The notes under the pieces are model-generated. The model searched no databases. It saw only the letters and a list, made by a program, of their open reading frames with translations, and was not told where the DNA came from. This document shows, piece after piece, positions 1 through 12,534 of a stretch of DNA of 64,000 nt (its first letter is position 1; each line of letters starts with the position of its first letter). The position numbers and the translations under genes are program-made. The stretch comes from Kwoniella bestiolae CBS 10118 (taxonomy: Eukaryota; Basidiomycota; Tremellomycetes; Tremellales; Cryptococcaceae), in assembly GCF_000512585.2 (NCBI RefSeq), contig NC_089241.1, positions 2,356,001 to 2,420,000 on the forward strand, read 5' to 3'.

Positions 1-331
1 AAATAAACACCTTTCCTTTGTCACTTGGACATGTCGAAGCCACGAGATGACTCAGGGGTTGAAATACAATCTTTTCCAGAAGGGGTGACGTGCAGGAAGA
101 TGTCCTCTTTCTCTTGTTTGTACAGGGAGAGGACGGTAGCACTGGACTTGCCTCAAATCTAGAATATCAGTGATGTCATCTCCCTCCCTTGTGCATTATA
201 TGGAATTGCCCAGACGAAAGACCTTGAGCTTCGCCAAATTCTTGCTTGCTCCTTGCCTGCCTTCTCCCTCCCATCACAGGACCGACGAAAGTAAAAGTGT
301 GACATTTGCATAAGACATCACAACGATGTAC
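1..331. other. Non-coding left edge
   Basis: No open frame, RNA gene or repeat that I can support. It lies downstream of the minus-strand gene ending at 332 and presumably holds its 3' UTR. Confidence 0.5.
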
Positions 332-1330
332 CTATTCTGACGATGGGATTTTCTCGCACTCTGAACCCTTTATCTCGAAGCTAAACCCGTCACCTCCGGT
401 CTCAATCTCATCGAAACACTCCAATTCTTCCATCGCGTCCGAGTGCAGCGTGATGACTCCTACCCCTTTCTCTTCATACTTCGCCAACAGTTCGATCAAG
501 GATTCGCCATCCGTATCGAGCAGAGTCCCATCAGCCGAAAATAGAGTATCGGCGATCTCCTTTCCTATGTCTTTCATCACCTGTTGTCTTTTGTCGAAGT
601 TCTCTTCTCTCGCCCTATCAGCTTTTGGACCTATCACGTCGCTCGGAGTCAACTGTAGTCTATTAACAAAAGTTTTAATACCATTTACACTAATTTTCTT
701 GTCGCTCAAGAGTTTGTCATACTCGTAAGAGCTTTTCGACATCCGATCCCCCCAGGATGCGAGATCCTCATCATCATCGGTGGGCAGCACAATAAATCCA
801 GTGGGATATTTGTTGCCATAATGATCTTGAGTGTCAAGCAACTTATTAAGAGATCTGAATGATTGATGACTGATCTCTTTGGTCCTACACCCCTTGAAAC
901 GCTTGTCGTTTGCTAGATTATCTGACAGTTGTTTGATGTCGTCCCTCAGCTTTTGCTCATCGTACCACCACGATAATTTATTGTGTTGTTTGCAAATCGA
1001 TTTTAAATCGTCTAAAAAGACTGAATCGTGCGATACGCAGATAGTCAGGGGGGCACGGTCTCTACCTTGGATGGATAAGGTGAATGCCTCTGGAAAATAT
1101 CCTATAGGCACCAGTGAGAATTTACCGGCGCCAATCGTATAGTAGGCTGTGGATCCCTCATGTGGATGAGTCCTAGGAAAGGTAGAGGAGTATTGAGTGG
1201 GGGATGTGGTACTACAGTCAGACATGTTGGACAACGACTTGCAAGGTCTATCGAGATCGCTAAGTTGGAAGTGTTGAGGAGGATTCCTGATATCGAGAGG
1301 CCAGTTTTGATCGCTGGGACGAGTGCTCAT
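332..1330 (-). CDS. Divergent member of the island gene family (332 aa, function unknown)
   Basis: Single uninterrupted frame of 332 aa starting at the ATG at 1330-1328. I do not recognise a known domain. It carries three blocks seen in the family at 25-31 and 47-57 kb: an EISHQ stretch with a Ser-containing segment around residues 155-165, a GFIVLP strand about residues 178-183 (compare GILALPEKS in the gene at 48787), and near the C-terminus GVGVITLHSDAMEELECF followed by an acidic patch (compare GYVIMNKDEIESF). Blocks 1 and 4 are weak, so it is one of the most diverged copies. A minus-strand TATAAA lies at 1359-1364, very close to the start codon, so the 5' UTR would be minimal or the true start may be a later Met (residue 36). 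No signal peptide or membrane segment is visible. Confidence 0.6.
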   Translation of the reverse strand: MSTRPSDQNWPLDIRNPPQHFQLSDLDRPCKSLSNMSDCSTTSPTQYSSTFPRTHPHEGSTAYYTIGAGKFSLVPIGYFPEAFTLSIQGRDRAPLTICVSHDSVFLDDLKSICKQHNKLSWWYDEQKLRDDIKQLSDNLANDKRFKGCRTKEISHQSFRSLNKLLDTQDHYGNKYPTGFIVLPTDDDEDLASWGDRMSKSSYEYDKLLSDKKISVNGIKTFVNRLQLTPSDVIGPKADRAREENFDKRQQVMKDIGKEIADTLFSADGTLLDTDGESLIELLAKYEEKGVGVITLHSDAMEELECFDEIETGGDGFSFEIKGSECEKIPSSE

Positions 1331-1358
1331 GCAGAGGGAGATTAGCCGTTCGTCGTCT

Positions 1359-1364
1359 TTTATA
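1359..1364 (-). promoter_or_regulatory. TATA box candidate of the 332-1330 gene
   Basis: TATAAA on the minus strand about 30 bp upstream of the ATG. Most copies of the family have a TATA-like element within 30-160 bp of the start, so it is likely functional, but position alone is the evidence. Confidence 0.4.
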
Positions 1365-2566
1365 AGTGCGACAGTGATTGCCCATGGCTCTCACTTCATG
1401 CAGGAGTTTCCATTTTGTTACTTTCACGAACAAGTAACGGAGATGCTGTTCAAAGGTTAAAAACCTATGCAGATCCACAAAAGATCTCGCCTGGCCTTCG
1501 TAAGCTCAGCGGAAAGGATCTCCGAGGTCTATGACGTACTCATTCATCAACCTTTTGAGCAAGTCCAAACAGTCCGGGCACGATGCACGAAGACCGCTGA
1601 CTGCTGATCACGACGATATCTTGATGTATCCTGTGCACCGACAAACGGTAAGATTACCCTATGAAGACCGCGTTAACAACGTGTGTCGTGTGTCATGCAT
1701 GAAAAATCCAGCACCAAAGGCACGGGCGCCGAGGATGTTCGTAAGCAAGTAAGCAAGTAAGCATGTAAACATGTAAGCTTGGCTTGGTAATGACAATTAA
1801 GATTACGAGACGCGTTTTTTCATTTTCATTTTCAATCTGATCTTGCTGACCGATAAAAGTGTATCAGCTAATTTTGCCAATCCTATGCGATGATCCCCAT
1901 ACCGATGAATGGTGTGTGATGTGCAGTAGTTTGCTATCTGCAACTTGACGTATGCAATGCATGTTACTGTAATACCGACGGAGCTGGAGCAGACTGCGCG
2001 TACCATGATTCAATGGTATACCTCCCAAAGTCTACGTCGACCTGATACAAACACTGGTACAGTAAAATCATCAACCCCTCGGTGTTCCCTGAATCCGAGA
2101 TGTACCAGTGTAATGTACAGTATCAAAAATGACCGAAGGCGAAGATCAATTAGGAAAACCATAATGTGATCGTAAAGGGATTGTAATGAGATCGTGATGG
2201 AATTGTAATGAAAGTGTATTCGGTGATCCGGTGGAATTGTACAATTATAGTGTGTGTGTTTTGTTTCTGACTAACCGCGCATGTCATCTTTATACACACT
2301 CTCACCCCGTTCTCACCTTTTCCCTCCTTTTTAGCCCATCATCGCCATCACCATCTTGACCATCACCATCATCAGCTGTGCATCCGTCACCTTGCATCGC
2401 ACTCACTCATATACCATACAACACATGTTATAATCGAATACATCACAACTCATCGATAGACGACTAATACCCGCCTTACCTCGACTTGTTTATCACCAAT
2501 CACTGTAGACCACCCTCGTAATACGGCCTGGCTCGGAAGCCTCGCCTTCTCACATCTCCCTCCACC
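1365..2566. other. Divergent intergenic region between island gene and flippase gene
   Basis: No convincing gene on either strand. It contains a short tandem array of a GTAAGCAA/GTAAGCAT-like 8-mer at about 1741-1780 and imperfect repeats of GATCGTAA/GATTGTAATGA at about 2165-2215. The last 250 bp are pyrimidine-rich, as is usual for the promoter and 5' UTR of a highly expressed fungal gene, and should belong to the flippase gene. Confidence 0.4.
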
Positions 2567-5500
2567 ATGGCCGCTACATCAACATCCAAGACGCCGTTGG
2601 TACCCCGATCAAAGAAACACCAACCATCATGGTATCGTCGGAACATCGCCAGACCACTATCCAAGCTCAACCCGTCCAAACTATTTCATCCAGGCAAACA
2701 ATCCCTTTCCTCCAGATCGATATACATAAACGAAGAGCTCCCATCAGAGTTCTACGACAAGAAAGGGAAACTTCTGAAGAACAAGAAATACCCTACAAAT
2801 CAAAATGTCACTTCGAAATATACCATCATCACTTTCCTACCTCGAAACTTGTTTGAGCAGTTTCGAAGAGTCGCCAACATCTTCTTCGCGGCAATCAACA
2901 TCTTGCAGTTCTTCCCAAAATTCTCTACCATCTCACCCGGTTTGGTCATCTTACCTCTTATCGTTGTGTTGGCAATCACAGCGATCAAAGATGGATATGA
3001 AGATATCAAGAGACATCAGGCAGATCATAAAGTCAATCATTCGATCGTTCACGTACTAGGCGGTGAAGGCTATGAAAATATGAATCCGATGAAATCGAAA
3101 GAAAAGACCTTCATCCCCGCAATCCCATTACCGAAGCTCAAATCTCGTAAAGCGAAGAAAGCTGCTTTGCTGGAACAGCAAGAAAGGGAAAATGGTCAGG
3201 CGAATGAAGCTCCCCCAGCAGCTGAACCTAGAGGTCAAGATCACAATTTGAGCAGAATGAGAAGTCAGGTTTCGAATTGGCAGGACGATCCTGAAGCTGG
3301 GGATTCGCCAAATGAAATTGGTTGGCATAGGACTATATGGGAGGATGTTAGGGTCGGTGATATTGTTAAAATTTACGATGGTGACCAATTCCCAGCAGGT
3401 GAGTAAGATTTATTCCCTTCTCCAACCCTTGTTACCCCTCATTCGCCTGCTCTGCCTCCACTTTATCTGCCATACACACAGATACTTCCCTTTCCGTTTC
3501 TCTGCAAGTATGCTAACCATATGTTGCGTACTAGACATCCTAATATGCTCTACCTCCGAAGAAGAAGACGTTGCCTACATCGAAACCAAGAACTTGGACG
3601 GAGAGACCAATCTGAAGTCAAGAAATGGTGTACCTGGATTATCACACCTGGATTCGGCTCGAGCGTGCACTCAAGCTCATCTACGTATAGATTTGGACGC
3701 TCCAGAGGTCAACATGTTTAGATTGAATGGTGCCGTTGTCAATCTGGAAGAGGTGGATGAAGAAGGGCAACATCCAATCCATCCTGTCACCCTTGAGACT
3801 ACGTTATTGAGAGGCTGCGTTCTCAAAAATACGGCCTGGGTCATCGGAGTTGTCATCTTCACCGGAGCAGACACCAAGATCATTCAAAATGCTGGTAGAA
3901 CCCCCTCGAAACGAAGTAAAGTGGAAAGGCAGATGAACCCTCAAGTGTTGTTGAATCTGTTCATCTTGGCTTTAATCGCTATGGTTTGCGCTATTGTCGA
4001 TTACTTCAATGAAGTTAGATGGAACAACGAACAGGCCTACTGGATGTTATACGCCGATACATCAGGAGATAATCCCAGTATCAACGGTTTGGTCACTTTC
4101 GCAAATGCTTTCATCACTTTCCAAAACATCGTCCCTATCTCATTGTACATCTCCATCGAAGCCGTTAGAACCATTCAAGCTGCCTATATCTATTGGGACA
4201 GGAATATCAAGTATATCAAGAATGGTGTGGTGACTAGAACCACTGCCAGAAGTTGGAACTTGTCTGATGATCTGGGTCAAATCCAATACGTATTCTCCGA
4301 CAAGACAGGTGAGTATCTTTATCCCACGTTCTATGCCTGCCGTCAATCGCTGAGACCGGCCCGGGTGCACAGGTACACTCACACAAAACGCAATGATCTT
4401 CCGACAATGTTCCATCGGAGGTCGGATTTACACCGGTGATGGTCAACCACCTTCCCATCCCACATTGACGCACATCCACAGCGATCCTCATCAAATCCCA
4501 AAAGCGTCTTCTGGTTCCAGCGATTCTGAAGAAACTGCTCGAAACGGTGATGAGAAGGGAGATGACGTCAAGGTTGTCTTACCAAAAGAAGTTCTCGCTC
4601 CTTTCCATGATGCCGAATTGGACAAAGACCTCGCTGCTCACGATACCGAACAATCAAGAGTTTTACATGGTTTCTTCGCTGTTCTAGGTCTGTGTCATAC
4701 GGTCCTTGCTGCTGAGCCCGAACCTGGAGTGATCGAATATAAAGCTCAATCTCCTGATGAAGCTGCTCTTGTGCAATCCGCTGCGGACGTTGGTTTCGTT
4801 TTCAGGGGAAGAGATCACAATATCCTCAAGATGTCGACACCCTTCTCCGACCAACCGGATGAGTACGAATTGTTACATGTTTTGGAATTCAACTCGGCTA
4901 GAAAACGAATGTCGGTCATTCTGCGGAAATTGGATGAAGACGGAAGAATCTTCCTTCTGACCAAGGGAGCCGATAATATCATCTTCGAGCGATTATCCAA
5001 GGACAATACGCAAAAGGAACTCAAGCAGAAGACCGATCAAGATTTACAATATTTCGCTTCTGAAGGTTTACGTACCCTTTGTTTGGCATACCGAGTACTT
5101 GGTGATCAGGAGTACGAGACTTGGGCTAAGGATTATCACAATGCTACTGTCTCTCTAGAGGACAGAGAGGGCCAAGTTGAAGCAGTGTCTTCCAGAATTG
5201 AACAAGATCTTATCCTACTCGGCGCTACTGCGATCGAAGACAAATTGCAAGATGGCGTACCAGAAACTATCACAGATCTCAAAAGAGCGGGAATCAAAGT
5301 TTGGGTTGCTACTGGAGATAAACTTGAAACCGCCGTTGCTATTGGTTATACTACCAACCTTTTAACTCAGGACACCAATCTGATCGTAGTTCGAGAAGGT
5401 CGGCATTCCATTCAAGATCAGATACGTGATGCGCTAGAAGGATTTTTCGGTGAACATGAGGTAACTAGGACGATCTCTGGTGTCAGCTCCAGATCGAGGC

Positions 5501-7590
5501 CCTCGCATGAAGCTCCCAACCTTGCTAGAATCAACACTGGTGTTCAATCGTTGGTAGGAAGGGATAACGGTACCCGACCTGGTGGATTCTCTCTGGTCAT
5601 TGATGGTCATGCTCTTGCGCACTGTTTCGAGGATGACGAGACCGAGAGTCTCCTTCTCGCTCTATCGACTCAATGTAATACCGTCATCTGTTGTCGAGTT
5701 TCGCCATTACAGAAAGCTCAAATCGTTCACTTGATCAAGGATAACCTCGGTGTAATGTGTTTAGCTATTGGAGATGGAGCCAACGACGTCAGTATGATCC
5801 AAGCTGCCGATGTCGGAGTGGGTATCTCAGGTGAAGAAGGTCTTCAAGCTGTCAATTCGTCAGATTACGCCATCGCTCAATTCCGATATCTCAAGAGATT
5901 GTTATTCGTACATGGCCACTGGTCGTATTACCGAAACTCCTCAATGATTTTGAACTTCTTCTACAAGAATATCATCGGTATTGGAGTACTGTTCTGGTAT
6001 ATGATCTTCTGTGGATGGTCAACGACATACGTCTTCGCCTATATCTATCTGTTGTTCTGGAATGTCTTCTGGACGATCATGCCTGTCTTGGCGATTGGTC
6101 TGTTCGACAAGGATATCGATGATGAGACTTTGATGGCGCTCCCTGAGTTATACAGAAAGGGGAGAGAAGGAAGATACTTCGGAATCAAAATTTTCCTTTA
6201 CTACCTATTCGAAGGGTTCTACCAAACGGCCGTTATCTATTTCTTCATCCATTACACCTATGTATCAACCACAACACGAGGGGACGGATACGATATCTAC
6301 ATCTACGAGATGTCGACAACCATGGTCATTGGTGCGGTTATGGTCGCAAACCTGTTTACAGGACTCAACATCGATAGTTGGACGGGATGGACATACTTTG
6401 GTATCCTCTTTGGTCCAGTTCTGATATGGCTTTTCACCGCTATCTACTCTATCATCCCTCCCTCGTCGTTCTACACCGGAGTCTACGGGAACGATGTCTT
6501 CCTATTCCGCTCGGCGGCATTCTGGTTCGGCTGGCCATTCGTCTTTGTCATTGCCCTTCTGCCTCGATACATAATCAGGTACCTCGACCAAAATGCCTTT
6601 GGAGACGATATAGCCAAGATGAGGTTGGTAAGGAAATATCACCCCGATGTTAATCCCGAAACTCATCCTCTGTTGGGTGGGAAGCTGGGTGAGAAGGATG
6701 AGAAGGACGATAATGAGGATGTTGATCAGAACCGAGATGACATCAGGATGCAAAGGATCAATTCTTCCAATGGTAATGGTGGTCAACAGGACTCGCCTCT
6801 GTCAAGATATGAGGAACTGGAATCTGGTACGGCTCAGCCTGCTGCTCAACAGGGTAGACCGAGCTATGAGAGGAATCCCAGGAGCTCATTCCAATCGGGT
6901 AGATTTGGGATGCACTCTCAAGGACGAGGGTCGGCCGTTGATAGTAAGTGTCTTGCTTTACTGATAATGGTTAGGTGATATTTGGTTATAAGGGGCGAGG
7001 CTGATGCTTTGGGTTTTCTACAGTGTCTACGGGATTGTCACAGGAACCTTCGAGAGGATATGGATTTACGATGGAGGAGGGTGGTGTGGCTGTGAGCATT
7101 TCTCATCATACCTCTTCAAGGTGTATTGGTGATACTGATAAATTACCCTCATCCACAGATCCAACGAATGCAATCTAGGTTATCTCAGCATTCCCACCAT
7201 TCCAACCGATATCGATTTATCCCTCGAATGGGCGGTTCTACCTCTGGCACAAACAAAGAACCATTCCAGACTGCTCCCATCCAGAAAGGAGGAATGGCCA
7301 AAATACGTGAACGGGCAGGATCCATCTTATCCCGTAAGAGGGCAGGAACAGATGCGACGCATCATTCTGGTAGTGGGGGTGTAGCTGAATCACCGACTAA
7401 ATCTGGTGGATTCCTTTCGCCTGGTGGGGGCAGTGGAGGGAGCGGTAGTAGTCCGTTGAAGAAGAAACAGAGCACGAGGCAGTGGGAGTCACGGGGACCT
7501 GAAGACCAAGATGAGGGAGAGGAAGAGGAGTTGGGTAGGGATCTGGGTAGTGGGCAGAATATGGCTCCTCCGGAGATACCTAGAGTGTGA
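2567..7590 (+). CDS. P4-type phospholipid-translocating ATPase (flippase), Dnf1/Dnf2-like
   Basis: Five exons: 2567-3398, 3535-4308, 4373-6943, 7024-7091, 7159-7590; all junctions are GT-AG and the frame closes to 1558 aa. P4-ATPases flip aminophospholipids or phosphatidylcholine from the outer to the cytosolic leaflet of plasma membrane and late secretory membranes, usually with a Cdc50-family partner. Visible landmarks: actuator-domain DGET at residues 299-302, catalytic DKTGT with the phosphorylated Asp at about 533 (the intron after exon 2 splits this motif), KGAD nucleotide-binding motif, and GDGANDVSMIQAADVG with the hinge Asp near 1003. The KYFRYL-type segment (QFRYLKRLLFVHGHW) starts the C-terminal membrane domain, with about six further hydrophobic spans. 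The N-terminal 100 residues are basic, and a 250-residue C-terminal tail is Ser/Gly/Gln-rich and acidic, a likely phosphoregulated extension. Length fits Dnf1 (about 1570 aa) better than Drs2 (about 1355 aa), but the subclass is inference. Confidence 0.93.
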
Positions 7591-8057
7591 TGAAGTATAA
7601 TATACCCCTTTTCTCTTTTATACTAGTTACTAGGATTCCAAATCTCTTACCTTTTTTGCTCCTTCATTTTTGATTCCTCGCCTCATTTCGGCTTGAGTCC
7701 TTTGCTTTATGGTGCAACTTGGCTTTGGAAGATGTTCGTGGGTTCTTATAGTACTGCTTTTACCATTTATATTTATAGATTTTTATGAGATTATTATGCA
7801 CCTCGGTCTTCCTGCTATATGCACTGCTGTAGATTTCATCCTATTCTGTCAACGATTATAAGATTGGACAATCACATTTACAGATAGATGGTAGAGCGCA
7901 AGAAGACGCCACGTGCACCATTCCTCCACTCTGAACTACTGCTGGCTCGACAAGACGAGATGTCACAGTTTACCACCACCAACATTGACTTTGATACTTT
8001 GACAGCTGACAACATACCTCATTGTCATCCATACAAAGAACCATAGATGAGGTCATC
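7591..8057. other. Intergenic region flippase to EMC1
   Basis: 3' UTR of the flippase gene followed by the EMC1 promoter. A single CACGTG is at about 7910-7915, roughly 145 bp upstream of the EMC1 start. Nothing else seen. Confidence 0.4.
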
Positions 8058-11000
8058 ATGATCTTCCTACATCGAGGCTTATCCCTCATTTTACTAGCCT
8101 TTTCCCTCTTATCGACGACACTCGCCCTCCAAGCAGACCTAGCGGGGATAGTAGATTGGCATAAACCGTTGATTGGCGAATACCTGTTGGAACCTACCCC
8201 ACCGTTATTTGTGAATCACAAGAATGCCAGTAGAGTAGTGGGATTGACGAAGAAGAATGTACTGGCTGTGCTGGACGTGGAGAATGGCGATATAGGTGTG
8301 TTCCTTTTCATTTGGCCATCTTGGTTTTTGACTTGTACTGACATTGTTTGTGCTTGAATGGGATGGCACAGTCTGCAGACACCATTTCGAGGAGTATGAT
8401 CCCGTCATCTCGTTTCATGTGCATGATGATAGTGAGTGACGTAGCTATTGCCTTAAGATGCTAAGCTGATACATGGCTTGTCCCGCAGAAATCCTCCTTC
8501 TATCCGGACCAGGCGGATCAACTGCTCGTCTTTTCTCTCTCTCCACCGGTTCACTCTCGTGGGAGAGATCAGTGATACCTTGCGAAGAGCAGATAAGAGG
8601 AGGTGGGGTTCTGACTACGCCCGCTCATCTCGGTACGGATGTAAGCTTCATACATGCCCAGGAAGGTGGGAGTGGGAGTGTGGTGGTGTTAAGCGATGGG
8701 AAGAGGATCACGAAATTGGGGTTGAAAGATGGTAAACAACAGTGGGCCACCGAAGTACCTGGTGCCGGGTGAGTTGCTCTGCTGCGAGTTCTTCACTGCT
8801 AGTAGGACGACCAGAAGCAAGCTACCTGGATTCCTTCACATGTTCCGGTACTAATTTTATGTCAAATGCTTGTCACAGCTCAACCATCCTATTCAAGCAG
8901 GTCACCTCCAGCGGCTCATCCATCCACGTCCTAGGTATCCAAAACGGTATATCCGCCCAGACACTGCTCACTACAACACTTGATATCACCACCTCGGCAC
9001 CTAAGAATGATCTAGGTCAAATACCATCCATCGTCAAAATACCGGAACAAGCTCTGATCTCTTCTACCGATAAGGGAGATGCCAAAGTAGTTTGGACAGA
9101 ACATGGTAGGATCAGGATAGTAAGCATCAAAGAAGATGGTTCGGTAGGAAGGGACATTAAGGATCTGTTGCCTGGAAAGGGGAAGATATATGATGAGATC
9201 ATCGATGTTGGCTTAAGGTCGAGAGGCATCATATTGGGTAGAAGGAGCGATGGAGGTGTGGATGTGGTTAATGTGATAAAACGAGAGAAGATTGGGGAAT
9301 TTGAACTTTCGGTGAGTCTATGCAGTCTTTTCTCAGATCATTTGATTGACTATTCGCATGAGAGAGGCTGACGAAACGATTATCCAGACCAAATCTGATG
9401 AGAGGTCTGAATCTGTATACTCAGGTATCGAAACTCAAAGCGGGGTGATCCTGAATAGAGTGTATTGGTCTTTCACTGTGAATGTAAGTCTTCGTACCAA
9501 GCCTGTGCCAAACATATTAAGCAAGATCGCCAATCTAACTCTCCTTGACAGGTCGGAGTCGCTCAAACCATCAACATCCCCAATGTCGAATCCACAGACA
9601 TCATTACCTCGGGATTCACCTTCTCGTATGATACCGCATCACATGGTACTTTCCTTCATGTAAGCTGACCTATCCGACAAGCCATGTAGTGAACGCTGAC
9701 AATCTAGCACATAGGCCGCCGTATCCCCGACTTTGGATGACAAGCAACTTCCCACTCTTGTCCTGACTACTTCCAGCGGTGCTATCCAGAAAATGCAACT
9801 CGACAATCCCGGGTGGATCCGCGAAGAGTCTCTTGCGGACATCAAGGCAGCTCAATTCGTCGATCTTGGTGAACCGGAGACGGAGGAAGTTAGAGAAGTG
9901 CTTGCTGAAGAAGGATTTGCTGGTAGATTGAGTAGACATGTGGCCGAACTCAAGGTATGCAAAAACCATTTCTCTTGTCCCCTAGTCACGTCACTGACCA
10001 TACTCGACAGGACTTGCCAGGATACATGATCCGATTTGCCAAACGGTTCACCTCCGCTTCCTACACCTCCGCTCTCCAAGTGAAACCCCTGAACACCACT
10101 CACCTCCATCGAGATCAGTTCGGATTCCAGAAATTGCTCATAGCAGCGACAGCTAACGGTAAGATCTTTGCGCTTGATTCGTCCACGGGCAAAGTCGTAT
10201 GGTCTCGAAATGTGGGCTTGACAAATGAAAAGGGCTCAGAGATTCAGATCGAGAATATGTGGAATGTCAGGGACGGCGAAGGTGGTAGAGAACCAATGTT
10301 GACAATCTTAGCTACCAAGACAGTGGGAGAGGTAAGCTTAGAGTCTTACAAAACATCGTCACGAGCTGATGGATCAATGAAAAGACCATAACGACTGTCG
10401 CATACCATCTCAAAGCCTATACTGGCGTCATTACTGGCGAAGTGGATCCCGTCAATCACCTCCCACTTGGAAAGATCCTTTTCGAAGGCAAACCTCAAAA
10501 TGCTTTCTTACTCCCCTTCGAGAACTGCGGTTCCAAGGCTGGGGTTTTAGCTGTTATTGATCCTTCCGACTCTCTTCACATCTTTCCACCTTGCAAGAAG
10601 GTCGCCGCTGCTGTCGAGGGCATCTCGCACAAGCTGTTCTACACTACCCAAAGTCGATCTATAGACGGTACAATCCTTAGAGGACTTATTCCTTCCGCTG
10701 CTACACCAGGCGGTGCATTGAAGGGAGAGGTGGTCTGGCAACATCCCTTCTCGGAGGGTGAGGTGATCTCGGAAACCAAATCTGTGGTTTTCGATGCGGT
10801 AGCTTCGTTCGGTAGAGTTCTAGGGGACAAGTCGACCTTGTACAAATACTTGAATCCACATCTACAGATCATATCGACTTTCATGCCATCGACTAAAGGG
10901 GTATCGTCAACCTCCCTTGATGGAGTGGGTAGAGTGTATGTGCTGGACAGTACCAACGGGAGAGTGGTGTATCAGACTGAGATTGACGGTGTGGTCGGAA

Positions 11001-11886
11001 GAGGTGGGATCAAAGTTGGGATGGTCGAGAATTGGTTGGTGTTTAGCTGGTTGGATCAGAGAGGCTGGAAGATCGCTAGTACAGAGCTATATGAGGACAC
11101 TGAGAAGAAGGGTGTAACGTGAGTTCAGACTTCAGACACCTTAATTCCCATTGAGAGTCAGAGGTGAAGAATTTTTGCTGACATTATTGTATTTTCGTAG
11201 ACCATCACAATCGACTTTCGAAGATGTCGCTATAACAGCCATTTCGCAATCTTACATTCTTCCTTCCGAGGTCAAGGCGATTGGATTCACAACTTCGAAA
11301 GCTGGCATAACGACCAGAGAAGTAATCAGTAAGTAGCGATATTTCTTCTTGATAATTTATCGCTCAGCTACACTTGACTTATAGAAACGCGTCGGTGATA
11401 TGTATAGTCATAAATTGCAAAAACCAAATCGCAACTATACATCGCAGACTACTTGATCCTCGACGACCAGTCGGAAAACCCAGCTCAAGGGATAAAGAAG
11501 AGATGTTGATTCCCTATGAAGCGTTGGTGCCTATGGATCCTAAGAAAGTGATCTCACACAAGTACGAGGTATGTTCAACTCCATTTACCTGTAACAGCCT
11601 GTCTATTGTACTATGACCCATCGCTTATATTGTGTTCACCTTCCAGGTCATCGGCGTTAAGTCCCTGTTAACCTCACCTGCATTGGTCGAATCCACCTCA
11701 GTCCTCTTCGCATATGGATTAGACCTTTTTTTGACTAGGGGTATAACACCCTCGGGAACATTCGATATTCTTTCTGATACTTTCAACAAAGCTCAGCTGT
11801 TGTTGACTCTGGGTGCTCTGTCGATAGGTATATTGGTCGCTGGACCGGCTGTGAAGAGGAAGGAACTGAAGAATAAGTGGTACTAG
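8058..11886 (+). CDS. EMC1: ER membrane protein complex subunit 1
   Basis: Twelve exons can be assembled: 8058-8295, 8372-8431, 8489-8768, 8879-9311, 9388-9483, 9552-9659, 9715-9954, 10011-10331, 10385-11118, 11201-11328, 11408-11568, 11647-11886. All are GT-AG and the sum is 3039 nt (1012 aa; human EMC1 is 993 aa). EMC1 is the largest subunit of the EMC, an insertase for tail-anchored and multipass proteins in the ER membrane. Evidence: a signal peptide at residues 1-24, a PQQ-like beta-propeller lumenal domain (LLLSGPGGSTARLF, FALDSSTGKVVWSR), the conserved C-terminal LLDPRRP with EEMLIPYEA (DUF1620), a VLFAYGLDLF strand, and one C-terminal membrane helix (about 985-1003) ending in a short charged tail. 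The intron before exon 11 must use the acceptor at 11407; the nearer AG at 11384 would break the frame, and the chosen one restores a continuous match to the family (TREVIIINCKNQIATIHRR). Confidence 0.93.
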
Positions 11887-12534
11887 ATAGAGAGAAGTAA
11901 AGTGACCAGGAAATGCATACTTATCGTAATGGCCGATCTCCTTGTACAGTGGAGGCCAGAATGAAGTGCCGTGGAAGTCTCGATCTCACATCAGCTCCAA
12001 GGCAGATACTCTAAGGAGTTCCATCTACAATTGTACTGCGCAGTAGACTATCCGGTCGAGTGGAATTGGTGTTGTATCGGACCATGATTCCGCAGTGACC
12101 GATTGCAGGTCTGTTCTCTGCAATGAAGCATACGCTCTCATTCCCGAGACGTTCGGACGCCTTCCTTTGAACGAGGTATAACAAAATGCCCTAAGGCCGA
12201 GACACGACTTTTTCCATTCAACCAATCCTTTATTCCTCGGCCCTCTGTCAGCTACGTCATTTCCGCGATGCTTGATGTCGCTATATCATTGTACTTGGGG
12301 CTTCTCAGATATGAAAAGATACGTTCAGAGTGGCGCTGACAGGAGGTCGTCCGCTCAGTCCTGCTGATAGGGTATAAATAGCTGGGCGAAACGACACTCG
12401 GTTCTCCAATTCTTTCTTTATGATTGTGGCTTTGCACTTCAAAGCGAAACGATCCATATCTTGAAGCCAATTAAATACGATCTCTTTCAGTTACAGCGAT
12501 CAATCAGGACGTACAACGTTGATAACAAGACATC
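11887..12534. other. Intergenic region EMC1 to the island gene at 12.5 kb
   Basis: No supported gene. It holds the EMC1 3' UTR and the promoter of the next gene, including TATAAATA at 12373-12380, about 155 bp upstream of its ATG. Confidence 0.45.
12373..12380 (+). promoter_or_regulatory. TATA box candidate upstream of the 12.5 kb island gene
   Basis: TATAAATA about 155 bp before the ATG at 12535; comparable spacing to the TATA elements before the island genes at 48787 and 51299. Confidence 0.45.

Noticed and set aside
306..728. Plus-strand frame of 140 aa
   Set aside because: Antisense to the 332-1330 gene, Ser-rich by reverse-complement composition, no motif.
11385..11394. A 10-nt microexon in EMC1
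   Set aside because: It would keep frame but drops the conserved strand before LLDPRRP; using the acceptor at 11407 gives a continuous family match.
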